Below, piece by piece: positions 25,719 to 40,700 of a DNA stretch of 64,000 nt (position 1 is its first letter; the number at the start of each line of letters is the position of its first letter). The stretch is from the NCBI GenBank assembly GCA_014706295.1, contig JACSVZ010000007.1, positions 48,002,975-48,066,974 of the forward strand. The letters run 5' to 3'. The position numbers and the translations under genes are program-made. The notes beneath the pieces were generated by a model. That model made no database searches, was not told the DNA's origin, and saw nothing but the letters and a program-made list of their open reading frames with translations. Source of the stretch: Lycocorax pyrrhopterus obiensis. Taxonomy: Eukaryota > Chordata > Aves > Passeriformes > Paradisaeidae.

Positions 25719-28700
25719 GTAAGTAAACCTAACAGCTCTCTGTGCAAAGTGATTCCATTTTAGATTCATAACTCTGTGGGTTTTTGTTTGTGAAGCATTG
25801 AAGAAATATCAAAAGCACTAAAGTAAAACAGAAGAAAATGTTATGTTCTTGGGAGTTTTTGAAATCACATTGTAAGCACCTGACTCTGTTTTTTGAATCA
25901 TAAAGATATATCAGAGAAAATGCACCATCCTACCTGAGTAATGTACATGGACTTTGCTTTCAATGTTAGCAGTGCATCCCTCTGCGTCCAACTGTCATTG
26001 AGAAATGATGGATGCAGAAAATATTTGAAAACTCTTTAACCAAATCTGGCTTTTCTTGCATGTTATTACCGCATTTGTAAGATGACCTGCTATGTTCTTC
26101 AGAGACCTTGGTTTACTTAGCACATCAAATATGCTTTGGGGAAGAATTAGAGACATATAGTTACAGAAGTGGTTTTCTGCTTCATTTGTTGCATAAAGTG
26201 AAGATTTCTGGCTCAGCAAGACTGGGAATTATAAGGGGGGAGGGAAAAATTAGTTTTATACGCAGATAACTGAATGCATTCTGGAAGATTGATTTCTGTC
26301 TTGCCTCTCATAGCTGGACTTCTACAGAAGCAGAGAAGCCTGTCGTTGTTCTGATCAACTTTAAAAAGTAACATAAACAAAAAAAAACATGGCAAATAGC
26401 TGATCAACAAAGCTATGTGTACAGTAGTAGCACTACTATAAAAAATGTTAAAGATCATTTTGTAGAGCCACAGTGAGTCTTGAAATTGTGGTTTTCTTTT
26501 CTATCAGTTCCTAAATTGAAAAATACTTATGGAAGACATTTTATAATGTTAATAATTTGCAGTTTGCCCCAGCTGAATTTTTAAGTGAATTCATGGCTGC
26601 AGTAGTTTTAAATGTATTAGTTCTAACATTTTTAGAAGTATTATTGACATACAAAACAAGTTCAAGAACAGCTTCATTATACAAAAAGAACCATTGTAAC
26701 CAACTGTCTTATGTTGTTGTTATCCAATTCTTTCCTACTGTCCTCATTGTCATTCATCAAAGAAATTAAAAGCTCTTTCTAAACTTCTCTGTACTGGGAC
26801 ATGAGTGTGTTGAATTAATGCCTGGGTTAATTAGGTCAGCACATCCAGCTCCACTACCATTGCTTGTGAATACATTCATAATAATGGCTCCATAATGCAA
26901 GTGAATACATCAGGAGGTATGGATTTCATGTGTACAAAATAGTAAGGATAGCTGTCAGGAGGATATTTGCCTGCAGATTCAGTCTGTCATCTGTAACTAG
27001 TATGTGATATTCACTGTTGTCAGTTGAATGCCCTGACTAAACCCATAATTTTAAAAAGTCATTAATATAACCAGCAAAGCAGAAAGTGCCTGTGGATTTC
27101 TCATGGATGGCAGGGAATGAAGTTGAGGGGTAACTGAATGTAGTGTTTTATTCAGTGGTAAATGTAGTATGTTTATTTAGCAAAAATATTTTTCTGTATT
27201 TAGTAACTTTTGCTAGTAATAAAATGAATTTTTGTGCTGACTGCTCCCAAGAGAGCAGTTTGTGGACAAATTCAGTATGCAAATACATGCTTACCTCAGC
27301 CTTTGCTTTGCATTTTTCCATCAGGAATAGAATTCTATCTTTGGATTTCTTTGTTAGCTTTGGTCAAGAGTAAGATTTGGCTCAATTTCTACAGCCTTTG
27401 AAGGAAGCTCATTGATTTCAACTAAATTATTGCCTCTTTGATGGCAGACTACTGCAGTATATAAGAAAGTGAGTGCTTCTGTGCAGCCTCCTACTCGCCT
27501 GCCTGGTGTCAGACAGTAATAACTCTTCAAGAGAGCATCAGTACAGAATTTAGGGACTGTTAATTGCTGGGTTTATACACCCCAGACCGGTTGTACTCCA
27601 AACTTCCCCTCCTTATTTGAACAGCTGATATTTCCATGCAGGAAAATTTTAATGGCATTGGTATTAACTATTACTGTTAAGAAAATAAATGCTAAATAAA
27701 TGAATGGGACCTTTCTTCAGTGGTACTCATTCCAAAAATGTCAATGTCTTTAGAAGCTGTTTCATGGTAGTAGTCAACAACCTTTTAAATCAAAGCTGTT
27801 TCCAAGTGAAGAAAGTGTAGCAGTTCTGTTTATTTTAGGTGGATTTTTTAAAATTAGAAATAGTGGAAATTACTGAGATTCAGTGGACAGTCAAGAGTTT
27901 ATTCCTGACCTGTAATCATATCTGTTTAATTGCAGCCCACATGAAAATTCCCTAGCCAAGAAATTTTAAAGAATGTTCTATGAACAACAAGATACCAAGA
28001 ATTTATATCTTGGTGTTGTGAAAAGTAACTGTGAAAGTGTGATGTGTGATAGCCTTTCGTTGGCTCTGGGTTAACATCTGCAAATAAAGTATTTTCCTAC
28101 AGAACACTAATTTCCCAGGTTAGACAAGAAATTATGTTTATATATAAATTCACAGAAATGTTTATTAATTATGGTGTCTTCATATTCTGCTACTGCCCAT
28201 GTCTGCCAACTGTTTTAGCTGTGAATGACTTCACAGGTAGAGTAGGCCCAGCTATGATTTTTAAGACATTTCTGGAGGTTTAATCTAATTACAGAGTTCT
28301 GAATCAAAAATTTCCTTTGGACCATCCACAGAAATTTATACAGAAAAGTTATTGTTTCACAATAGCTGAATTAATAACCAGTCATTCCTACCTTCCACAA
28401 TTTAAGGCTATAAACAGGCCAATGTTGTGATTTTGCACAAGTCTCTGGCTGATGACTTTGAGAAATTCTGCTATGCGAACAACGGACCCCTGCCACTGCT
28501 GCACAGAAGTCAACCGGGTGATTGGAAATGTCTTTCCCTGAGTAGTGATTCTGATATCAGGTAACTACAGGCCAACTCTGCTGGTCAATATTCTGCAGTG
28601 AATGCTGGTGGTGATTAGGAGGGTTTCAGGAAACAGCCTGCTTACACTGTTGAACATTTTGAACAAAGTTCTTCTCTTGGAATTACACCTCTGTGTGAAA

Positions 28701-31700
28701 ACCATGTATATAACAGCCTGATCATCTTGTTCTTGAGAAACATGTTATACTTGTCACTGTTACAAGTATTTCTCTAATCCAAAGGCAAAATTTTGTGTAA
28801 TTTTAAAATATTTTACAGTCTGAGCCTGCAGAATTCAGTATTAGGGTTTTGTATTTGTTTTATTTACTAGAAACATGGCCATGGTGTCTGCATGTTACTT
28901 GTAGAGTCTCTGAAATTTGAAAGATGTACTCCTGTAGTAAAGACTAAAAATGCGGCTTAAACCAGCTTCCTACTTTTTGAAAGCCAGAGGCAAGATACAC
29001 ATAAGGGGCCTTTACCTGTAAAACCTAAAAAATGCTGTATTTGCCAGCTTGGTTTTGTGCAGAATAAGGTGTTCTGGGGGTTTTGCCTGTGTTTGTTTCG
29101 TTATTACTCAGAAATAAAAAACTTGATAAAGTAGGCTGTATCTTGTGGTTTCACACTGGGTTTATTGTCAATTCAACCAATGCACCTTGTTTTCAAAAAA
29201 TGTGATAAAGCTGTGATAACTTCTTATTTCACTAGAACTGACTGCCTACAGTACAGAAAATATGAGCATGGAGTTTGTACTGGATCACTGAAAAGCCTTA
29301 AGGAATATTCTGAACAACTCAAGGACATGGTGACTTTTTATTTAGGCTGCAGCTTCTCTTTTGAAAAAGCAGTCCAAAAAGCTGGCATTCCTATAAGAAA
29401 CGTTGAGCAAAAATGTAATGTAAGCATGTACAAAGTAAGTATATGCACACACACATAGTCTTTAATGTAATTTTGCCTGTATTCACATTAAGTGCATATA
29501 CCTATTGTTCAAATCAGAACCGTTTTTCTCTACCTACGTAGTAATTTAAGGCATGTGCTAGTGCTGAGTGCGTGAAAATCCGGGGAAAAATATTCCCAGC
29601 CTCAGTTCAGTGCAAGGCCAATCTTTTTTTATTCGTTTTTCGTGACAAAGCTTTCCCCATTTCCTGTGGCAGCCATTTCATTTGGATTCTATTCTGGTTT
29701 GCCCTCTCAGTTTCACCCAATGATCCATGAACTATTCTGACCATGCCTTTACATGTGTCCTGCTCTCCATACCAGCTCCTGCTTGCAGTTGGAATATTCC
29801 TTTTATAAACCATGACCATAGCAGCTTCTTCTGCATGACAGCCACATTTTGGATTTTTCCTGTGACAGCAGAGCCTTTAAACTGCACATTTGCTACAAAC
29901 CCAGGCCTCTGGGACAGAAGATGTTCCCAAAGACTTGGGGTGTCTACCATAGCACTGAAAACTATGACTGTGCTCAGAAAGTTTATGGTGTAGATTTTAA
30001 TGTTAACAGAAGTCTTAATATAATTCTGGCTCCAGTAAATAAACTGCTTAATACTAAGAACATTAAAGTACATATCTGCATGCCTTTTTCCTTTAGTTCG
30101 GATGTTGTGTTACTAGAGGAAGGTTGTTGTTGTTTTCAGTGTTATCATTACACAGTCTATGCTATGCTCCTGGTCAAAATGAAGGTGCAAACGTATCTCA
30201 TATGTAAGTCCTTCTACCAAGCTTAAAGAAAAAAATAGAACTATGTATCTGCTTCTAGCATTTCAGAATTAGGAAAATTTTATAGTTTATAGCGCATTAA
30301 TGCTGTGAAGAACTGCACAGTGTGTTTCTTCAGTGACAGGTGTGATTATTATCATCATTATAAAGGCTTTAAATGAACATTTTCTAGACAGCTCTAGCTC
30401 TCTGCATATCTTGTTTATGTTCAACTGTAACTCAGATATCAGACATTTTTTTCTAAAAAGCTGACCTGCTAAATAGAAATTTCTAAATAGAAAAGGTGCT
30501 TCAGCCTCCCAGTTGGTGAGGATTATGAATTCCAGAGCCTTTGTAGAGGCACGAAAGATTTTGTATGTATGGAACTGGCATGCTGCTTCTGTACAAGTGG
30601 GTACTGCCATCAGCAGTGGCTGACACAGGCATGTTACAGGGCACTGTGTTCAAGTACAGAGGGTACATTCAGTCCAAGAAGATTTGCAGCTGTGCAATAT
30701 TCTTCTATCAGCTTTTTCACATTCTGTAGAGGGAACACACCATTTTCTGATAATATTCAACATATATTGAGCTCACCTTGCTGTGTGCACAGAAACAAGA
30801 AATGCATGATGTTGAAAATTTTAGTGATCTGTATGATGGAGCTAAATGATGGAATCTTAAAGGAAAAAAATATGGGATCCTAAGAATTTTTTTCAAAAGG
30901 ATTCAAAATGAATGTTAGAATGCAGCCTTTCTAAACTGAAGTACAGTACAAAGATATAGATTCATTTATTCTAATATTTTAGAAATATTATTCAGTATTC
31001 CTGCTAAGACTGGATTCTTTTGAATTGCCAGACATCTGTGCCTTGCTACAGCGTTTCTATGTTTCACTGCAACTTAGTAGTCACAATGAGACCTATTCCT
31101 GAAAGCAAGTTGGAAGCAGCTGTGCTAGCAACGTCTGAATTAAAAGAAGCCCATGGAGCACCGATTCACATAGGTGACCCTGGTCAGTGCTTTTCATTTT
31201 TCACTCTTCATGCACCTGACTATGTATAAAAGTGAAGGGGGAAAGCATGGGAAGTGGTAGGACTGAAATACCTGTACCACTAAATCTATTACGTCTTAAT
31301 CCTTTCTAATGGTCACATACCTGAATATAAAAGGAAAAAGAAAGAAGAAAAAAAAAAAGAAAAAACAAGGTTTTGAGTAAGCTGAACACACAGATTTCTT
31401 AGATAAAAGATAGTTGTTGGATGTGGGTAAGTTATATGTCAGGGGTGGTTTTGGTAAAAAAGTGTAATCACATTTTTCTGAAATGTATGCAGTTTCATTT
31501 ATATGTGAATACTTTCTTGCTGTCAGAGATTCCAGTGACAGGGTAGCAATGACTGACAGCGTGGGGAGAAGTACGTGTGGATGCGTTTTGTGTCTTAGTG
31601 GTTGAATGTGAAAGTAAATACTGCATTATTTTTAAAAATACTGAGATGGCATACAATGAGCACAACACTTACAACAGAATGAATAGGAATATGACAAGAT

Positions 31701-34700
31701 TTTTTTTAAATCTAGTTTGAACAAAACTGGAAAAAAAAAAAAGACAGGAGGCTGTGTGGAAAAGAACAAAACCAAACAAGCACGTGTAATATGAAGACAG
31801 ATTGGAATAATTCTCCCCTGCTGTCAGAAGTTTGGTAGTCATGGGCTGCATACATGGAAAGATCACATTGCAGGGCATGGAAGGACATGTCTTTGGTTAA
31901 CACAACACTCCAGTAACATATTTGAGTAACATATCTGAGTACTTAAGTCTGAGGAACTAGTAATAAGTCATTACTAAAGAGTAAATTATTATATATACAG
32001 ATTATATAAATTAATTCCCGAAAAGATAGTGGTATATTAAAACATCTGAAGAACTTAAAACCAAGAGAAGATAGCAAGTGCTTAGAATGACCCAGATTAT
32101 TACAAGTAGGTGCTAGAATAAAGCAAAAGACAATTTAGTGAAAGGCGACTAAGAGTGAGATGTATTTATCTAAGGCAGAGAGGAAAAGAGAGATTGATCA
32201 TTTCTCTAGATAAAGAATGTAGGAAGTTAAAGCAGTAGAAAATGTGTTCTAGAAAGAACTCATTTTGCATTGCAATCATTCATTCTTGTTTGCCAGTGCT
32301 ACAAATATAATGCTTCTGTTGATCCAGAGGATTTATATTATCTTTGAAACTCAGCATAGATGTCTAGCTTGTATTTTGTTGCAGAAATAAGGTAAATACA
32401 CTTTTATTGGTGTTATCAAGTACAAAAAGGGAAATCAAGTCAGCTCAGGCTCTGAGAATATGCTCTCAAAGGCAAGCTAAATGTTCCACTTTAGGGGGAC
32501 TTGACACTCTTGCACTCTTAAGTCAGTGTCATTGAATGGTGTTTGGGGACCACCCCCCAGCTTTGCAGCATTACTGCTTAATTAGAATCATGATGTAATT
32601 TTTGATCAATTCCAGGTCTGCTGGGAATACAAGATCTTTCTAAACCAGACTATGGAGATCCAGTTCACCTTCACCCTGGTGATATTCCAGTGTTTTGGGC
32701 CTGTGGAGTAACAGGACTAGAAGCGATTATCAACTGCAGTACGTGCTGCTTGGAGACTCTTTTTAAATTATCTTTCAATCTCTTTTCTCTCTCTCTTTTT
32801 TATTTTACTTTTTTAAAAGCAGACTGGGTGAGTTGGCTGATTAGCAGGCTTGATTTTAGGGTAAGAAAAAAACCACCCCAACCAAACAACAAAAAAGCCT
32901 TTGGCAGGACAGTTTTTGTTGTGAAATACAGCTCTACTTTAAAGAAAATTCCTATGGAAATTTCACCACTTCTGCGTGAGTATTTTAAAGGTTTAAATCT
33001 ACAACTCTGGCAACATCAAAACACCTTTTTAAGCATTGTAAAAACCAAGAAGTTTAAAGGTATTCATTTTTAAGCTTCTTTCTTTTGAAATATTATTTTG
33101 TACTACATTGAAGTAAATCAATAGTAAAGGAAAAAGAAAAAAAAAGAAGGGAAAAAAGAAAGAGAAGCCAGAAATCATTCCAAAATGTTGTCAAGAGCTA
33201 GCAAATTGATTGACTTGGAGAAGGGTTCTTAAGTATCTCATGGAGAATGTTGAGCTTTTAGTTTTTTCCAAAATTAGGTATATGTGACACACTTTACATA
33301 AATGAAACTTTCTCCTCTGCACAGTGTTTCTGCACTGCGTGCAGTCATTTATGGAGGCATGAGCACAAAGGGCAAGAAAATGCAACAAAACCGTAGTAAC
33401 AGTATTATGTACTTCTCTAGGTCACTAGAGTGGAATGAAATACTGTATTTTCATTCTTACTGAAAAAAAGCTTAATAATCACAGGCAGTATATTTGGGAG
33501 AGCCTTGGGAGGCCATCTGCTTTGTCCTTCTCTCCTTGCAGGATCCTTGTGGTTTCTTACAGATGTTTATCTCAACTTCTCTCAACACCTGCTCTAAATA
33601 TGTTCAGCTTAAGAGACTTCTTTTTCTTTCTTACATACAATCTCTTTTTTCCAGTCCCAAATCCATGCTGAAAATCCTGCTCTTTCCTGTATTCTTCAGC
33701 AAACCTATTTATCTTCCTTATGCATCCTTGTTGTTGGGAAAAGAGAGAAAAAATTTGCAAATATCTCTCCAATCTGTTGTCCAGAGTGACTGTCTGTCCT
33801 GCCCTTGCCTGGAACTGACTTTCACTTTTGTTTATTTCTCCATTTTCTATATTAAAACCAGTTGTCATTAGTGCATTCCAGGAAATTTTTGACAGTTTTT
33901 ATTTTGCTGTGCTACTTTCTCAGCTAGGTAGTTAAAAATCTGCCATACCATCAGTACCCATACTTTAGATGAATCTGCTAGCTGGTCACAAAAAATTGTC
34001 TGCTCACAGGGTTCGATGAGGTTTAGTAAATCTCAACAACCACGTTCCCCAGGTGCTTTAAATTGCAGAGTCCCAAAAGATACAGCTCAAACCAAGCACA
34101 TACGTACTTAATAAAGAAATATCTTCTCCATTTTCACCCTCTCAACCAAGTGAAGATTTGCTGGTTTAAGTATACCAGTTGTGATTTACCTAACAATGTA
34201 CCAATTTTGCCAAATCAAGTATTACCTAGATCCAGATTTCTGGAATCAGTGTAAAGACAGGAAATATTTTCAGCTTAGGGAGCTACTATGCTGTCAGGTA
34301 TAAAAAAGCTTATTTCTCTCCAGGGTTTTAGAGGCTACTTGTATTTCCTTTGCTAAGGCTTACTGGTCCCCTTTTGTCATTACTCTTTGCCAGTTTACAG
34401 TGGCTGTGGTTTAGCCCCAGCCAGCAGGACTGGGGAGAAAATTGGAAGGGTAAAAGCTGGAAAACTCATGGGTTGAGATAAAGACAGTTTCATAGGGAAA
34501 GCAAAAGCCATGCATTCAAAGAGAGTAAAACAGGGAATTAATTCACTGCTTCCCTGGGCAGGCAGGTGTTTAGCCATCTCCACGGCAGCAGGGCCCTGTT
34601 ACATGTAATGGTGACTTGGGAAGATAAACACCATCATGACAGGCCTTTTGGGAGGGCACTAGAGTTCTGTACTTAGGTTGCCTCAAGTTTAGACCAAAGA

Positions 34701-37700
34701 GGACATTGTGGAAAAAACTCAACTACCCACATGAGCTTTTTAAAAGTGAAAACATTTTCAGATGTACAGGCATATATTTCTTTCTCAAAGTGTATTAATT
34801 ACTGAAGTGTAACTTAAAATATCACCCGTTTTTATAAGTGTCATCAGACAGGGACTCTGTTGTTATATGAAGTAGCTTTTTGAAATTTTATCATTCTGAT
34901 AATTCATTATATTGCAATAATAACATTTAACTGAAGTTTTCTCATTCATTTTAGGAGCTCCATTAGCTTTTACTCATTCTCCTGGCTGCATGTTCATTAC
35001 TGACCTAAAGAATGACAATGTCAGATCCTTAGGAGGAGTCCCACAGGTCCACTGCATCTCTCAAGATCCTCTGCATTTCAGTATTGTGTCAGCAGAAGCA
35101 GCGCAGAAGATAAAGACTCTAGAGACCCTAATTGGAATAGACCCAGGTAAAAACAAAAACTGTCTCCCTTTAATGCATTCGTTATGGGGTAGACACCACC
35201 TAACCTGCCTTTTTACATATTTAAAATTCAAGAACACAGTTAAGAATCTAAAGGTGATTTTACGAATTCTTTGTGGAATGCAGTGAGACCTATAACTAGG
35301 TCTTATACTTTCTGTTAGTGTAGTTAATATCAGAGTCTGGCCAAAACCATTCGTTGTGGGTAGTGGAATATCTGATCTTGATGACTATATGCTCTCAAAC
35401 ATCACAGGAGCAGTGATGTTTACAGCAGACTGGAGAGTCCCCAGGGAATAAGAACTGTTACAGAGTAAAACTGAAATTGGTGTGTAAAGTACAGGGCACC
35501 TCAGCTTGCTGGTAACAGCTATATGGGTGTTCACTGTAGAGTAAATAGCACATTTCTTTACATATATTCATGACTACTGTGCTCCTACCAGAAAATTCTA
35601 GTAGTTGCATGTGTTTTTCAAACACCGCTCTCTGATGGGGTGGAATTATCTTAATTTCTGCTGACATATCTATCACTGAGGTGTATGATGGACCAAAGTG
35701 ACCCGGTCACCACAGAAGGTAGTGGCTGGTTGTGTAGGTAGGGCTGCCTGTGTGTACAAGGAAGAGAGGGAAGCAAAGGCAAACTGAGTAGTGCAACCAT
35801 TCCTAAAATACACACTGAGTTAGTCCCCTCTGGCTACTGTAAAGTCTGAGCTCAGTGTGCCATAAATTTTCTGAAATCCTCTGTAGGCAGTAGTGGAAAA
35901 CAGCTTACGCCCAGCACTCCCAAGCTCCGGGTTTGGGCTGCATGCATACATTTGGGTCTGTTTATTTTTACTCACAAGGCCTCTCCTTTCCCACTCTCTG
36001 GAGTTGGCTTGGCACAATGCTATGCTCTGCAGAAATACAGGACCTAACTTAAGAGTTAGCTCATTTTATTGCTAAAGGAGAGTACAGTACTTTGTCTCAG
36101 TCAGTATACACCATTTCTCAGAGACCTATATTCTGCTTATGCTAAGTTTTGTCCTGAACGTTTTTCTCTGTCCATTATTTGTGTATTGCCTGAGTGTTAT
36201 TTAGGAGGAACAGAGGGATAAATGCCAAAGGGGAAACTGAGGACAAAAAGAGGAAAATGTGGGGGTGAGGGGAGTGAGAAGGATGAAGATGTGAGGAGAT
36301 TGGAAAACAACAGTGAAGACTTACCTCTATGAGCCCATCATGCTAGTATTCATGGTTTTCTTGAGTGCTAGCAAATTGAAACAACTGAGCTGTGGACTGT
36401 TTTCCAAGTGACAGGGAAGGGACATGGGATAGGAAGTGTTTGAACAATGAAAGCCATACACAGAAAACAGTGTTGCCTATTTAGGGACTGACCCATGAGA
36501 AGAGACTTCTCTTAATATTCACCTATTTCTCAAGGTCTGATAACATGGTTCTCTACTACATGAAGTGTTACAAGAAATTCTAGTAGTCACCTGGATACCA
36601 CTGTATTAATTGAGTTTATAAAGTCCCCAGGTAACTTACAGTGTCTCTGAAACCTCACTTCTGAGGTTAATCATTTCATTAAGTGAAATATGTTTGGGAA
36701 TTAGCTCTTCCCAAAGTGGATGGAGTTAAATAGAGACAAAGGACCAGCTTACACATCTGAAGTCTGCATCAGAACTTTGGTAAGGTCTGGGATGCTTGAG
36801 TTGCAGTCTAGCTTCAGTAGCTGAACCTGGTCCAGCAGGATTGTCAAAGGAAAACAGAGGGCCAAAGGAAAGGAAACAACATGCAATAAGCTCTCAGAGA
36901 AAGCTATTTACACTCATACCTAGAAATGCTAGTTATAATAATTTTCAAAATTGGACATTCTTAACCTGGAAGCACGGCCCGTTATCTTCATTACTCATAT
37001 CCTACATCTTCTTAGGTTTCCTGAGGAAATTACCCCAATTCCTGCCTTGACCAGAGGTTTTTCTCTCTTTTTTTTTAAATCCATTTTATGTCACTAAAGT
37101 ATGTACTTTCACCCAGAGGGCAACTTTGACAGGAGAATGGTACATGGAAGTGTACCACTCTCTTTGAAAACGCTTGTCTAGGAGAGCGGGGCATAGTGCA
37201 CCTGCAGCGCCCGGGCGAGCTGCTGGGGGCCTGCCTGGCCCTGTCCCACGCTGGCTCCGTGCTGATAACGACGGGATTCCCCACCCACTTCACCCACGAG
37301 CCGCCCGAGGAGAACGACGGCCCCCCGGGAGCCCTTGCCATCGCAGCTATGCTGCAGGCCTTGGAGAAACAGGTTGCCATAGTTACAGATCAGAGAGCCA
37401 TGGATCTGAATAAAAAGATTATGGAAGAAGCTGTTCAACTAGGTAAGAGACATGGTTTTTTTCAGTTTTTATCTTGCTAATTTGAGCCAAGGTTTGCTTC
37501 AGTTTTAATCTGTCACTTAGTACAGGACTTTTTTTTCCCAGAGAATGAATCAGAATTAATCCTCTAAGCTCTGCTCAGCATTGCTACGATGACATTTTGT
37601 TAAACCTAGCTGGCATAAAGTTAATGTGTACATATCTGGGTACTGATTCTGGATGAGTTGCTTGGAGTAAATTCTGGATGTCTGTTCTTATTCTTGTAGA

Positions 37701-40700
37701 CCTGTTTTCGACCTCAAGGTCCCATTTAATAGCATTTACATCTAAACAAGTTTAAATTAAAATAAGTATATAGGGAGCTCATCAAGAACTATGTAAAGTT
37801 CTTGATTTGAATTCTTATTGTTCTAGCAATTTTGGTTTTTTTTTTAAGTCACTCAAACACATCAAACAAAATGAAAATATTTAGTATCTGAATTTCATTT
37901 TGCTTTCCTGTAGGAATCCTGAAGAAACCCATCCCTCTACTGAGTTATCAAAGGGAAAGTGCTGATTCAGCTTTAATGTTTTTGTGTGAGAATGGGAATC
38001 CTGGAAGACCTAGGTACGTGTATTCCATTTTTGAGAATGGGTCACACCTCTACTGTGCAAAGTTATAATAAAAATAAGGACCATGGTCTGAGAAGGCACA
38101 ATGGCTACAAGTAAATCCTTAAGACTTGTTATGAACAGAATAAACTTTGAAGCCAAACACTGTTATTGGAGCACACACAGAGTATAGAATTCCACATTAT
38201 TCTGCAATTATGCACTTCTGGGGTACAATAAAGAAACAATTCTTCATATATCAATAGTTCTTTTACTTCAAAAAATTTCTAAAAGTTTTCCAGCTGTTAT
38301 TCTGTAAATATATATAGACACACTATCTATTATTTTCCCAATTTTTAAATCAGTGAGAAGATCAAAAAGTATTATACCAAAGTCAGTGAAAGAGCTAAGA
38401 AAAGAGCTGTGGAGTGTGTTCATTTTCTAGCACTTTAGCTCTAGTATGACAACTAGGGAATCTGACCTGACTTAATAAAGTGTTGTGTGTTTGTAATGGT
38501 GTGATTAGGGTTAATGCACTGGAGAATTTGCTAAGTAGCTGTTTGCTCATTTCATTACTTAGCAGGCAACTTAAATTTGCTTGAAGTAGGCATACATTGC
38601 TCATTTTTATTCATCTTTCCTTGTAAAGTATTTTAATGTAGTTGCCTTCAGTTTGCATTCTTTAATAAAAAGGTCTTTCACCCTGGTATTTGCTTCATTA
38701 GATTATTCAATTCCCATTTCGTTCCACAGGTTAGTGTGTACTGTAATAGTATGCATGATACTGTCTTGATTTTTTATGTATTGTTTTAAAAATGTCTTTT
38801 ATAGCTATGCTTAATAAAAGTACAGGCAGATTCTATTTAAATTGGTCCCTTAGTCCCAAAAAGCTGAAGTATTTTTTTAGGTAGACAACTAACCTGCTGA
38901 AGGTCTCTGGAATCACTGTAGATACCCACCCACAAGAACATTAAGTAATTCAGCAGAATTAGTAATCTCTTGACAGTAAAATTGGAGAAACAGAAGCAAA
39001 ATAACTTAATTCTAACATACAGTGGCAGAACTGAGTACTAAAGTTCTACTTAAAATGTAGGAGAGCTGCAGCACATCTGCCTACTTTCATAACCAACAAA
39101 ATAGCCATACTTAAAAAAATAAATCCCCCAAAGCTAAAGACCCAAACCCAAATATTGCCCAACTAGAAACAGATGAATATTTGTCAAGCTATGTACTTTA
39201 AGCAAAAATATATTTGCACTAACAAGGATTTAGATGATCATTAATTTTCCACTTTTTTGTTTTCTTTGAATACACTTGCAGAGACTAATATTTTACAAGA
39301 TACCGTCTGCTTTAATGTGAAACCGAGCCAGGCCAGATGGCTGACCCAAAGGATTGCTGGCTAGGAGGGTTGCAGGAACTTCTCCATTTCTTGATAGCAA
39401 ATGTGGTTTGGAGGAGCTGCACTAAAGCTATTTAAAAAAACCTGAACTAACCTTTGAAAAAAAAACCCCATAGAGAACTACATTCAGAAATAACAAAACA
39501 GTAGCCAAGTTTTACCTTGAATCCCAAATGGTCAAAAAGTAGAACCAAGCACAAGCAGCCAACAGAACAACTTTTCAAGTGAAAATCACAGCTTTGACTT
39601 TTGCCCTCTGTTTTTTCATTCACCTCTAACCAGATTTGATCACCTGATAGCAATAGAGCGTGCTGGGATGGCTGCTGATGGCAATTATTACAATGCCAGG
39701 AAAGTTAACATTAAACATCTTGTGGATCCCATAGATGAACTATTTTTAGCTGCACAAACCATTCCAGGAGTCACAACAACAGGTAAGTGTGAGTTTGTGT
39801 GATATTCTCAGAAGCAAGAGAAGCACAAAACAGGACCTCTTAGTGGTAGTGAAGGGGAGCAGGAGGCAGGTGCTGAGTGGCTGCTTTCAGGCTACAGCTG
39901 TTTGTTGTGGTTGAATTTGAAGAGACCATTTTTGGAGAAAAATTGCAAGTTTCTATTAAAGGATTCTCACAGCCAAAAAAAAAAAAAAAGTGGATTTCAA
40001 AGTTATTTAAGGACAAAAAAGCAAGCCTAGGTGTACTACCTGTACAAAAGTGTATGTACATACACTCTAAGTGGAGTTTTTAATAGTGAATCCATTCTGT
40101 ATTTTATGTGTTAAAGGCAGCATAGAAAGTAAATGGTTATTGGATGGTAACATTACTTATTAAAGTATTGGGTTTATGATTGTTACACCTAAGTTAAAAC
40201 AGCAGTCTGGATAGAATCTTTGTTTATATTGTCTTTAGCAGTACATTCCTTTAAGCAGGAATTACATACTTGCATCTATTATAATAGTGCCTTCTCTAAC
40301 AAAATATGTGCGTACAGTAAGAATCCTTAAAGGAGTGCCTTGTCCTTCCCACCAAAACAACATTGCCCTTTGCTAGTCCCTCTAACAAGAATGCTTCTGT
40401 CAACATGCTGCTCCTCTCTTTAGGCAATAAACCTTTTTTTCTTGAAAACTTATTTGTATCTGGCTTTGAAAAAATATGCCACAGACCATTGTACAACATC
40501 CTTGTACAATCAAATGCTTCCTGCTACCATGTGTGGCCCAAATGAGAGTTTTGGAGATACATAATCTCTATAAATATTAAAATTAAATTGAAAATAAGTA
40601 CCCATGCCAGACTGCCACATCAGAACATGTCTGCTAATTTAGCTTTTTTTTCTTCGTACAGTGCTGTGGACTCGCTTCTAAGTGTTACCAAAAGTATGGG

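Noticed and set aside
29732..30226. Overlapping 113- and 125-codon frames on both strands in a DGLUCY intron
   Set aside because: They overlap on opposite strands, have no recognisable motif and lack splice support. Chance in AT-rich DNA is sufficient.
37075..37438. Minus-strand frames of 86-101 codons across DGLUCY exon 7
   Set aside because: They are shadows of the conserved GC-rich plus-strand exon.
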